Virus record (IMG/VR): IMGVR_UViG_3300045972_000100 | Span: 1-35,677 of that record | Source of the DNA: a virus | Direction: 5' to 3' (one strand) | Length of the DNA: 35,677 bases | Part shown: in pieces, positions 1-6,474 of the stretch | Layout of the letters: each line of letters starts with the position of its first letter | Numbering within the stretch: the stretch's first letter is position 1 | Made by a program: the position numbers and the translations under genes | The notes under the pieces: model-generated | Database searches by the model: none | What the model was told of the DNA's origin: nothing | The model's input: only the letters and a program-made list of their open reading frames with translations

Positions 1-180
1 CAAATCACTGCATTGCCTGAAAACTTGACCGTTGGCGGTTCGCTCTACCTTGAGAATACTCAAATCACTGCATTGCCTGAAAACTTGACCGTTGGCGGTT
101 CGCTCTACCTTGAGAATACTCAAATCACTGCATTGCCTGAAAACTTGACCGTTGGCGGTTCGCTCTACCTTGAGAATACT
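1..180 (+). repeat. Perfect 60-bp tandem repeat, at least three copies
   Basis: Positions 1-60, 61-120 and 121-180 are identical base for base, and 181-186 begins a fourth copy before diverging. The period is 20 codons, so copy-number change keeps the frame of the repeat protein. The array runs off the left edge, so its true copy number is unknown. Complete DNA identity, including third codon positions, points to recent expansion or ongoing homogenisation. An assembly break at the repeat is also likely. Confidence 0.97.
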
Positions 181-654
181 CAAATCAAAGGTACAAGTAA
201 GGTAAACCAAAACATTAACGAAGAATCATTCTTTTCATGGAGAAATAACAAATACATAAAGGCTGACGGCATTTTCTCAAAGGTTATTTCTCATAAAAGG
301 AATGTATATAAAATTCAGAAAATCGGACAAACCAAAGAGTCGTATTTGGTGACTGACGGAAACGGTAAATTCTCACATGGAGAAACAATCAAAGAAGCCA
401 AAGAAGACTTGATTTTCAAAATATCGAATCGTGATAAATCAGATTACAAAGGATTGACCCTTGAAAGTAAAATGAGCTTTGAAAAGGCAATTGAATGCTA
501 TCGAATCATTACCGGTGCTTGCAGTTTTGGAACGAAAGACTTTGTTTCAAACAGACTTATCAAAAAAGAAAAGGAGTACACAATCGCTCAAATGATTGAA
601 GTTACGAAAGGAGAATACGGAAACTCAACGTTCAGACAGTTTTTTAATAATTAA
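1..654 (+). CDS. Leucine-rich-like repeat protein, 5' end missing
   Basis: The frame is open from the first base, so the gene starts outside the window and only the last 217 codons are present. The visible N-terminal part is three identical 20-residue units of the type LPENLTVGGSLYLENTQITA, followed by the first residues of a fourth unit that then diverges. The unit has the regular leucine/isoleucine spacing of a leucine-rich-like solenoid, as in bacterial and phage LRR proteins. The remaining ~150 residues are a non-repetitive C-terminal domain, ending in a conserved-looking helical segment around MSFEKAIECYRIITGAC and a terminal GEYGNSTFRQFF. A TTG codon at 13 could be read as a start but lies inside the repeat, so I reject it. 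Function is unknown; such solenoids usually bind proteins. It precedes the early gene cluster by only 17 bp and may be a phage accessory gene. Confidence 0.7.
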   Translation, partial: QITALPENLTVGGSLYLENTQITALPENLTVGGSLYLENTQITALPENLTVGGSLYLENTQIKGTSKVNQNINEESFFSWRNNKYIKADGIFSKVISHKRNVYKIQKIGQTKESYLVTDGNGKFSHGETIKEAKEDLIFKISNRDKSDYKGLTLESKMSFEKAIECYRIITGACSFGTKDFVSNRLIKKEKEYTIAQMIEVTKGEYGNSTFRQFFNN

Positions 655-671
655 AATAAAATCAATTTAAA

Positions 672-1277
672 ATGGAAAAAGATTATTTACCAAGTGACGT
701 CAAATTTGACGTACCAGAACAGCTCGGATTTCCGACCGTGATTTTTGTAGAGTGTACAGATATTGAAGAAGTTAGAAAAAAGGTATCTGAACACCTGATT
801 GCCATTCAGGAAAAAGACACCGTGGCAATTCGATTTCTTGACGACAACGAAAAAGAATGGATTCGTGACGAGTATCAAATTTTACTCGAAAACAAAAAGC
901 CACGTCTGGAAGCTGAACTTGATGCAATCATAGCTGAAGCTAAAAACAAAATCAAAGAAGCTAAAGCCAAGTATCAGGCTGTGAATACCGAGATTGACGA
1001 TTTAGTTAGTCAAGTAAGAATTGGAACAAAACGCATGGAGTTGAAATTTGGCGAAACGTTCCGAATTCCGGTGGGTGAAAACTACTTGTATTATTCGTGG
1101 ATAAATGAAAAATTCAAGCTGGCTTATGTTCGACCAATTCCACAATGGGAAAGACGTGACGTTTTCAATTCTTCAACCAAAAATGCTGAAACATTCACCG
1201 AACTGTATGGAGTTGAAGTAAAAGAACTGAAACCAATTGAAGAGTCTACAGAAGTTGAAGAAGTAACTGAAGAATAA
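672..1277 (+). CDS. Phage protein of unknown function with central coiled coil
   Basis: This is an intact 201-residue gene starting at ATG 672. I do not recognise the family. The N-terminal ~75 residues look like a small alpha/beta domain. Residues ~75-115 are a Lys/Glu/Ala-rich helix (DAIIAEAKNKIKEAKAKYQA) likely to form a coiled coil. A basic and aromatic segment follows (GENYLYYSWINEKFKLAYVR), then a very acidic C-terminal tail rich in Glu and Val. It is the first complete gene of the early cluster and stops two bases before the HNH gene, so it is almost certainly co-transcribed with the replication and modification genes downstream. An accessory role in DNA metabolism is possible from context only. 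Confidence 0.6.
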   Translation: MEKDYLPSDVKFDVPEQLGFPTVIFVECTDIEEVRKKVSEHLIAIQEKDTVAIRFLDDNEKEWIRDEYQILLENKKPRLEAELDAIIAEAKNKIKEAKAKYQAVNTEIDDLVSQVRIGTKRMELKFGETFRIPVGENYLYYSWINEKFKLAYVRPIPQWERRDVFNSSTKNAETFTELYGVEVKELKPIEESTEVEEVTEE

Positions 1278-1279
1278 TT

Positions 1280-1549
1280 ATGGGACGAGTTCAACACATT
1301 CGGGGACGACCTACAAAATACAGGTCGTCTCTTAGAAACAATGATTATTGGAACAACGTAAAACGAGAAGTAAAGCTACGAGATAAGCATAAATGCAAAC
1401 ACTGCGGTAAAGATTACAACCTCGAAATACACCATATCACATACTTTGTCGATGGACAAAGTATTGTCGGTAAAGAACTTGAACATTTAAATTGTCTTAT
1501 CACTCTTTGCGAGGATTGTCACGCAAGGATTCACAACAAAAAATCATGA
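1280..1549 (+). CDS. HNH endonuclease-like protein
   Basis: This small protein of 89 residues has a textbook HNH layout. A CKHCG zinc knuckle is at about residue 39, the catalytic-type HH pair is in LEIHHI, Asn is at ELEHLNCL, and a second zinc knuckle plus terminal His is in CEDCHARIH. HNH domains bind a divalent metal and cut DNA. In phages they serve as packaging-associated nickases, homing endonucleases or recombination nucleases. The basic N-terminus (GRVQHIRGRPTKYRSS) may contact DNA. Terminase-associated HNH proteins usually sit beside terminase. This one lies in the early cluster instead, overlapping the next gene by ATGA, so a recombination or repair role is as likely. It is short but complete for a minimal HNH protein. 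Confidence 0.85.
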   Translation: MGRVQHIRGRPTKYRSSLRNNDYWNNVKREVKLRDKHKCKHCGKDYNLEIHHITYFVDGQSIVGKELEHLNCLITLCEDCHARIHNKKS

Positions 1550-1911
1550 GCAACTTAGCCATACATATCAATCTAACACGAATACCAGGCGTAATATTTA
1601 CTAAACTAACCGGAAAGTCAGGAACTCCTACAGACTGCATAGTTATACCGGTTGACGGTGCTAATCTATTCAGAGGCGAAAAAGGAATTTACCTTGATGC
1701 AATTGGTCTCGAATTCAAAGAGCAAAAATTTACTGATACTCACTTTATTAAAATGAGTGTTCCCAAAGAAGTATTCGATTTAATGAGTGAAGAAGAGAAG
1801 AATCAAATACCAATTATCGGAGGTATTAAGCCAATTGAAAAACCACAAATGCAAGCTCAATCAAGTGATTTTGCACCCGGTGCCGGTGAAGGTTCTGATT
1901 TACCATTTTGA
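1546..1911 (+). CDS. Candidate single-stranded DNA-binding protein with SSB-type tail
   Basis: The gene starts at ATG 1546, which overlaps the HNH stop as ATGA. An upstream TTG in the same frame gives an implausible extension. The 121-residue product has a beta-rich N-terminal ~95 residues (IHINLTRIPGVIFTKL; DCIVIPVDGANLF), then a Gln/Pro/Gly-rich linker, and ends exactly in GSDLPF. Bacterial SSB proteins end in an acidic tip of the DDDLPF type, used to recruit repair and replication proteins. A compact folded domain, a flexible linker and a DLPF terminus together suggest a phage ssDNA-binding protein. I do not see a clear OB-fold signature, so the call rests on tail and context (HNH, helicase and initiator genes nearby). 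Confidence 0.55.
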   Translation: MSNLAIHINLTRIPGVIFTKLTGKSGTPTDCIVIPVDGANLFRGEKGIYLDAIGLEFKEQKFTDTHFIKMSVPKEVFDLMSEEEKNQIPIIGGIKPIEKPQMQAQSSDFAPGAGEGSDLPF

Positions 1912-1916
1912 TAATT

Positions 1917-2001
1917 AAAAATAATGGTTGCTGCAACTCGTAAGATTGTAGACTTGACACAGATTAAACGCACCCGCAAGCCTAGGACAACCATTATTTT
2001 T
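1917..2001 (+). repeat. Perfect 14-bp inverted repeat enclosing a possible three-way-junction RNA
   Basis: AAAAATAATGGTTG at 1917-1930 is the exact reverse complement of 1988-2001. The 57 nt between the arms can fold again: CTGCAA (1931-1936) pairs with TTGTAG (1946-1951), including one G-U that forms only on the plus strand, and CTTG (1953-1956) pairs with CAAG (1977-1980). This gives a three-way junction in the only gap of about 100 bp in the first 5 kb. It could be a regulatory RNA element, a processing site or a weak attenuator. The short reading frame at 1924-2004 overlaps it completely. Confidence 0.6.
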
Positions 2002-2004
2002 TAA
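1924..2004 (+). CDS. Possible 26-residue basic peptide
   Basis: An ATG at 1924 opens a frame of 26 codons ending at TAA 2002-2004. The peptide is strongly basic in its second half (IKRTRKPRTT). It fills the otherwise empty space between two tightly packed genes, which favours a real gene. However, it is completely covered by the inverted repeat structure at 1917-2001 and has no evident ribosome binding site, so it may be a chance frame. No function can be assigned. Confidence 0.3.
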   Translation: MVAATRKIVDLTQIKRTRKPRTTIIF

Positions 2005-2015
2005 ACATAAACTAT

Positions 2016-2189
2016 ATGGCAAAGAAAAAAGAAACTGAAAGAATAATCCCTCCAGTTTGCTATTGCATAAAATGCGAAAATGGAGGAGTAATTGAAGATT
2101 ATAAGGTAATGTGTACTATCAAAAAGATATGGCAGCATTCACCACCTAATTGCATGAATTACATTGAAAAAGAAGAAAATGGAATATAA
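2016..2189 (+). CDS. Small Cys-rich protein, possible zinc-binding
   Basis: This gene of 57 codons starts at ATG 2016 and ends at TAA 2187-2189, overlapping the start of the helicase-methyltransferase gene by 11 bp. The N-terminus is basic (AKKKETER). A cysteine cluster follows (VCYCIKCENGG), with further cysteines at residues 33 and 46, giving five in all. The CxC-xx-C spacing with two distal cysteines suggests a small metal-binding fold, but no named family is evident. Translational coupling to the following gene suggests it accompanies or regulates that enzyme. Confidence 0.6.
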   Translation: MAKKKETERIIPPVCYCIKCENGGVIEDYKVMCTIKKIWQHSPPNCMNYIEKEENGI

Positions 2190-4683
2190 AGAATTTATTG
2201 AGCAAAAAATAAAGTTTTCACCACTTAGCGGATTTGAAATTGAACGTGGCGAGATCAATCCAATGTGTTTTGAATTTCAGAAAGATTCAATTATATGGGG
2301 ATTGAGAGGTGGAAAACGTGCACTGTTCTCCTCATTCGGACTTGGTAAAACATTCTGTCAGTTAGAAATGGCACGATTGACAATCAAATACAAAGGTGGT
2401 TTGGCTTTGATTATTTGCCCTTTGGGAGTGAAACAAGAATTCACAGAAGACGGAAAGAAGTTAGACATTCATATAACCTATGTGAAATCGAACGAGGATA
2501 TTCTAAAGTCTGAAAATCAGATAATGATAACTAACTACGAGCGTGTTCGTGACGGTGGTATTGACGTGAACCAGTTCACTTTCGTGACCCTTGACGAGGC
2601 TTCTGTTTTGCGTTCTTATGGCTCAAAGACTTATCAGGAGTTTTTGCCATTGTTTGAAAGTGTTCCGTATCGTTTCGTTTGTACCGCAACACCCTCCCCG
2701 AATAAATTCAAAGAGTTGATTCATTATGCCGGATTCTTAGGTATTATGGACACAGGGCAAGCTTTGACACGGTTCTTTGCAAGAAACTCACAGAAAGCAA
2801 ATGACCTTACTTTGTACCCTCACAAAGAAGAGGAGTTCTGGTTTTGGATGTCTTCATGGGCTTTATTTATTACCAAACCCTCAGACTTGGGATATTCAGA
2901 CGAAGGATACGATTTACCTGCTCTCAACATTCACTATCACTGTGTAACGGTTGACCACTCACTGGCCATTGACGAACTGGACGGACAAAAGAAAATGTTT
3001 CGTGATTCAGCTATGGGATTAGCGGAGGCTTCTCGTGAAAAGAGATTGACACTTGACGACCGAATTATAAAAATGCAGGATATTATTGAAAGTGACGATC
3101 CTGATAAGCATTGGATAATATGGCACGATTTGGAAGACGAACGCCGTGCGATAAAAAAAACAATTCCAGAAGCCATAGAAGTTTACGGTTCACAGGATAT
3201 TGAAACCAAAGAATCCAATATCATTAAATTCTCAAACGGAGAAATTAAATACTTAGCCACAAAACCACGTATCAGCGGTTCAGGTTGCAATTTTCAGCGG
3301 TATTGTGCTGACATGGTTTTTCTAGGAGTTGGATATAAATTCAATGACTTTATACAAGCTATTCACCGCTGTTACAGATTCTTACAACAGCACGAAGTAA
3401 ACGTGCATGTAATTTATGCCGAAAGTGAAGAAAGTATTTTAAAAGTACTTCTTGGAAAATGGGCGCAACATGTGGAATTAGTGGAAAATATGACACGAAT
3501 TATTAAACAATACGGATTAACTCAAAATGCAATGGAATCACTAAAAAGAACAATCGGAATGGAACGATACGAAGTAAACGGACAATTTTATACTGCGGTG
3601 AATAATGACTGCGTAGAAGAGACTAAGAATATGCAAGAAAACAGCATTGATTTGATTCACACGTCAATTCCTTTCGGGAACCAATATGAGTATTCCCCTT
3701 CTTATAATGACTTCGGACACAACGAGGATAACGACCAGTTCTTTGAACAAATGGACTTCTTGGTACCTGAACTACTTCGAGTTTTAAAACCCGGTAGAGT
3801 AGCTGCCATTCACGTGAAAGACCGGATATTATTTGGAAATGCAACCGGATTGGGAATGCCGTCAGTAGATCCTTTCTCTGACATGACCGTTGCGAGTTTC
3901 CGCAAACATGGATTTATCTTTTTTGGTCGTATAACGGTCGTTACAGACGTGGTAAGGGAAAATAACCAGACATACCGTTTGGGTTGGACAGAGAACTCCA
4001 AAGACGGCTCAAAAATGGGTTGTGGAATGAATGAATATGTTTTGCTTTTCCGTAAACTCCCAACTGACACCTCAAAAGCTTATGCTGACGAACCGGTAAT
4101 GAAAAGCAAAGAGGATTACACACGTGCAAGTTGGCAGATAGATGCTTCAGGATTTTGGAGAAGCTCCGGTGATAGGTTCTTATCGAGTGAAGAAATTAAA
4201 TCTTTGCCTATCGAAAAAGTACAACGCTATTTTACAGATTTCAGCAAAAACACACTGTACGATTTTGCCGAACACGTGAGAGTGGCTAAAGTTATGGAAG
4301 ATGCCGGAAAGCTCCCTGCAACCTATATGAGCGTTGCACCTGTATCGAATGACCCGAATGTGTGGACGGACGTGATTCGTATGCGAACACTCAACTCCAA
4401 TCAGACACAAAAGAAACTCCAGAATCATGTTTGTCCACTTCAACTGGACATAGTAGAACGGATTATCGGACGTTTCTCTAATCCTGGTGATTTGGTTATG
4501 GACCCGTTCGGAGGTCTTATGACAGTTCCGTACATGGCACTCAAAATGAAACGCAAAGGAATGGGGATTGAACTTAATTCGGACTATTTCCGTGACGGTC
4601 TTTTCTATCTCAGAAAAGTAGAATGCGAACTGACAGCTCCTACTTTATTTGACTTTGAAAAAGAGGAGGATATAGCTGTATGA
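2179..4683 (+). CDS. SNF2/DEAD-type helicase fused to a beta-class N6/N4 DNA methyltransferase
   Basis: The start is taken as ATG 2179; a TTG at 2164 would add five lysine-rich residues. The 834-residue product has two enzymes in one chain. The N-terminal half is a superfamily 2 helicase/ATPase: Walker A SFGLGKT near residues 52-58, a DEAD-box-like LDEAS near 138-142, TATP (motif III) near 169-172, and a second RecA-like lobe with SGSGCNFQRYCADMVF and AIHRCYRF (motifs V and VI). The C-terminal half is a DNA methyltransferase in beta-class order: motif IV as TSIPFGNQY near residue 493, and motif I as DPFGGLMT near residue 774. Motif IV is TSIPF where DPPY or SPPY is usual. No nuclease domain is visible, so it is not a complete type I, III or ISP restriction enzyme. 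It probably methylates adenine or N4-cytosine in phage DNA, with the ATPase used for translocation or remodelling. Confidence 0.85.
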   Translation: MEYKEFIEQKIKFSPLSGFEIERGEINPMCFEFQKDSIIWGLRGGKRALFSSFGLGKTFCQLEMARLTIKYKGGLALIICPLGVKQEFTEDGKKLDIHITYVKSNEDILKSENQIMITNYERVRDGGIDVNQFTFVTLDEASVLRSYGSKTYQEFLPLFESVPYRFVCTATPSPNKFKELIHYAGFLGIMDTGQALTRFFARNSQKANDLTLYPHKEEEFWFWMSSWALFITKPSDLGYSDEGYDLPALNIHYHCVTVDHSLAIDELDGQKKMFRDSAMGLAEASREKRLTLDDRIIKMQDIIESDDPDKHWIIWHDLEDERRAIKKTIPEAIEVYGSQDIETKESNIIKFSNGEIKYLATKPRISGSGCNFQRYCADMVFLGVGYKFNDFIQAIHRCYRFLQQHEVNVHVIYAESEESILKVLLGKWAQHVELVENMTRIIKQYGLTQNAMESLKRTIGMERYEVNGQFYTAVNNDCVEETKNMQENSIDLIHTSIPFGNQYEYSPSYNDFGHNEDNDQFFEQMDFLVPELLRVLKPGRVAAIHVKDRILFGNATGLGMPSVDPFSDMTVASFRKHGFIFFGRITVVTDVVRENNQTYRLGWTENSKDGSKMGCGMNEYVLLFRKLPTDTSKAYADEPVMKSKEDYTRASWQIDASGFWRSSGDRFLSSEEIKSLPIEKVQRYFTDFSKNTLYDFAEHVRVAKVMEDAGKLPATYMSVAPVSNDPNVWTDVIRMRTLNSNQTQKKLQNHVCPLQLDIVERIIGRFSNPGDLVMDPFGGLMTVPYMALKMKRKGMGIELNSDYFRDGLFYLRKVECELTAPTLFDFEKEEDIAV

Positions 4684-5015
4684 TAGTTTATATAAGTCTG
4701 CCTATTACAGGCAAATGCGAGATAAAACAACGTATTCTTGCACGGAAATTCCAACTGAAATTTGAAGCATTAGGACACGAAGTTATCAATCCTTTCGACC
4801 TTGCAGACCAACTCAAGAAATGCCATTTATTGATAGCTAAACGTGAACCAACTTATGAAGAGTATATGCAAGAAGACTTGTGTAATCTGGACTTTTGTTC
4901 GCATGTATTCCTATTGAATGGTTGGAGTGAATCAAAAGGCTGCATTCGTGAATGTGAACGTGCTTTAGACAATGATATTCAGTTTCTTTTCGAATCAACC
5001 TTTAAGTTTATATAG
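4680..5015 (+). CDS. DUF4406-family protein (nucleoside deoxyribosyltransferase-like)
   Basis: A protein of 111 residues, near the usual family length. It begins MIVYISLPITG, followed by a helical region, VINPFDLAD, then PTYEEYMQEDL and FLLNGWSESKGCIRECERA. These are the hallmarks of DUF4406, which belongs to the nucleoside 2-deoxyribosyltransferase-like fold; the acidic YEEYMQED stretch and the late Glu occupy positions used for catalysis in that fold. Substrate is not known. The gene overlaps the stop of the helicase-methyltransferase as ATGA, so the two are translationally coupled. A role in nucleotide metabolism or base modification is possible but inferred from fold and neighbours only. 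Confidence 0.8.
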   Translation: MIVYISLPITGKCEIKQRILARKFQLKFEALGHEVINPFDLADQLKKCHLLIAKREPTYEEYMQEDLCNLDFCSHVFLLNGWSESKGCIRECERALDNDIQFLFESTFKFI

Positions 5016-5026
5016 CTCGCATTGAC

Positions 5027-5057
5027 TTGAACGGTTGGAAAAGGAGCGTTAACTTTG
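5027..5057 (+). promoter_or_regulatory. Bacteroidetes-type promoter before the initiator gene
   Basis: TTG at 5027-5029, 20 nt, then TAACTTTG at 5050-5057 matches the Bacteroidetes consensus TTG-N17-23-TAnnTTTG. It sits in the 70-bp gap before the initiator-like gene, leaving a leader of about 25 nt. Confidence 0.6.
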
Positions 5058-5085
5058 AATAAATAATTAATACATAGACTTTTGA

Positions 5086-5904
5086 ATGGACGGATATACT
5101 TTAATAGATAAAATGCGAAAAGTACGCAGGAGGTTTCGATTTACTGCAATTGAACAGGCTCTATATCATGAATTAGTTTCGATTTGTAATAATGAAGGCT
5201 GGAGTGATGTTTTCGGGTGTTCAAACACAGAACTTTGTTTTGCACTTGATATAACCGAACCTACATTAATTAAGTCGAGAGAATCGCTTGTAAATTCCAG
5301 TTTGCTTTTTTATCAGTCCGGAAATGGAAGAAGGTCAATTGGTAGTTATTCCTTTGAAAAAGAAACAAAGGCTAAAGAAAAGGCTAAAACTATTTTAGTT
5401 GATAATGAAAAGGCTAAAGAAAACACTAAAACAGATTTATCCTTTAATGCCGAAATTGACGAAAAGGCTAAAGAAAACACTAAAGAAAAGGCTAAAACTA
5501 TTTTAGTACCTTATAAAGAAAACAATAAACAAGAAACTAAAACAAGAAAGAAAGATATCATCGATTTAATTTTTCCATTTCAATCTGAAAAGTTTTTAGA
5601 GAATTGGAAAATTTTAGCTGATATGCCAAAATGGAAAAAGAAAATACCTCACTCACTCCAATTGGCTTTAAATTCTCTTGGAAAATATGAAGAGGAGTTT
5701 GCGGTCGAATTAATCGAAAAAGCAATTGAGGGAAATTGGCAGGGAGTTACATTCACAAATACACCGGACGATTATCAAAAATGGAAAAAAAGAAATGGAA
5801 AAAATCAACACATTAGTTCTGAAAGCCAAGAGCGAGCTTTTCTCGAATCAGTCGTCAGTGGAATTGGACGTGCAGAATTCGAACGAAATAACAATTTACA
5901 ATGA
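5086..5904 (+). CDS. Replication initiator-like protein with N-terminal winged helix
   Basis: This 272-residue protein begins with a region typical of phage replication organisers: a helix-rich winged-helix-like domain at about residues 18-85 (FTAIEQALYHELVSICN; CSNTELCFALDITEPTLIKSRESL). A low-complexity linker of repeated KAKENTK and EKAKTILV motifs follows (residues ~93-150), then a second conserved-looking domain (FPFQSEKFLENWKILADMPKWKKK) of the type found in phage replication proteins. The DNA encoding the linker is an array of direct repeats, which recalls lambdoid O genes where the origin lies inside the initiator gene. A Bacteroidetes promoter lies just upstream. The C-terminal ~37 codons overlap the next gene in another frame. 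Alternative: a plain HTH regulator. Confidence 0.7.
   Translation: MDGYTLIDKMRKVRRRFRFTAIEQALYHELVSICNNEGWSDVFGCSNTELCFALDITEPTLIKSRESLVNSSLLFYQSGNGRRSIGSYSFEKETKAKEKAKTILVDNEKAKENTKTDLSFNAEIDEKAKENTKEKAKTILVPYKENNKQETKTRKKDIIDLIFPFQSEKFLENWKILADMPKWKKKIPHSLQLALNSLGKYEEEFAVELIEKAIEGNWQGVTFTNTPDDYQKWKKRNGKNQHISSESQERAFLESVVSGIGRAEFERNNNLQ
5367..5507 (+). repeat. Iteron-like direct repeats inside the initiator gene; candidate origin
   Basis: AAAGGCTAAA occurs five times (5367, 5379, 5409, 5463 and 5487), with two related AAACACTAAA copies (5421, 5475). A 23-nt unit, 5377-5399, is repeated exactly at 5485-5507 and contains a small palindrome, CTAAAA-CTA-TTTTAG. Very AT-rich DNA follows (5520-5600). 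Repeats of this kind inside an initiator gene are the layout of lambda-type origins. The repeats also encode a low-complexity linker, which is the competing explanation. Confidence 0.6.
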
Positions 5905-6271
5905 TACCGTTGCAGATACAATGCTGATTGCAACCGAACTCAGAAAATTAAAAGCCGTGTTTCCGGCTATTGAGAATGATTTTATAAGTGTGCTTTCGGA
6001 GCGATTGAAATCAAATGAATTTACCGAAAAGAGGCTCAAAGATTCTATTGGGTTTGTGATAGATAACTTCGAGTATCAAAAACCGAACATTGCAAACATA
6101 ATCAGCTTTGACAAAAAAATTAAGCTGTATACTCATAACGAAGTTTGCCTTTTGGTGACTGGACACGAAGCTTCATTTGAGGATTTCGCTCATTACCGGA
6201 AAAACGGCACATTATTTTGGATTAAGAAAACAGATAAAATTAAGTATAACATTAAAGACGAAAATTTATGA
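5795..6271 (+). CDS. Phage protein of unknown function, early replication cluster
   Basis: The frame is open from before 5726, but ATG 5795, preceded by a purine-rich GGAAAAAAAG, gives a 158-residue product of sensible composition; ATG 5921 is a shorter alternative. The start is uncertain because 5795 overlaps the previous gene by 110 bp. The core (TMLIATELRKLKAVFPAIENDFISVLSERL, then RLKDSIGFVIDNFEYQKPNIANIISFDKKIKLYT) is helical, and I recall similar proteins next to initiators in Bacteroidetes prophages. By position and size it could be a helicase loader or replication accessory factor, but no motif shows this. Confidence 0.6.
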   Translation: MEKINTLVLKAKSELFSNQSSVELDVQNSNEITIYNDTVADTMLIATELRKLKAVFPAIENDFISVLSERLKSNEFTEKRLKDSIGFVIDNFEYQKPNIANIISFDKKIKLYTHNEVCLLVTGHEASFEDFAHYRKNGTLFWIKKTDKIKYNIKDENL

Positions 6272-6474
6272 AACAAGAATTACAGGATTCCGAAATCGGA
6301 ACAATCAACGGAAAAAAGGTTATTTGCCAAACGCTGAACCCAAACACCAAATGTTCGGCATGTAGAAAATGTATATTCGATAAAGAGCGAATGACTGATT
6401 ATTGCGACCATGTGGCATGTACTCCAAGTGAGAGAAAAGATAAAACGCATGTTTATTTTGAGGGGGTGAAATGA
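6268..6474 (+). CDS. Small Cys-rich protein, probable zinc knuckle
   Basis: The 68-residue product has cysteines in the pattern VICQTLNP, CSACRKCIFDK, YCDHVAC, giving seven in a 33-residue stretch, consistent with zinc binding. The start at ATG 6268 overlaps the previous stop as ATGA, and its own stop overlaps the start of the C5-methyltransferase. That chain of overlaps marks a single translational unit. Its C-terminus (KDKTHVYFEGVK) is not acidic or membrane-like. No named family is recognised; it may be a partner of the methyltransferase or a general phage zinc protein. Confidence 0.65.
   Translation: MKQELQDSEIGTINGKKVICQTLNPNTKCSACRKCIFDKERMTDYCDHVACTPSERKDKTHVYFEGVK

Noticed and set aside
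13-15. TTG as the start of the repeat protein
   Set aside because: The frame is open to the first base and the codon sits in the repeat unit; the true start is outside the window.
1-180. Possible CRISPR-like array
   Set aside because: Repeats are directly adjacent with no spacers and encode an open protein repeat, so it is a coding tandem repeat.
3623-4129. Minus-strand open frames inside the helicase-methyltransferase gene
   Set aside because: They are overlapping shadows in a strongly supported gene, with no promoter, coding pattern or family resemblance.
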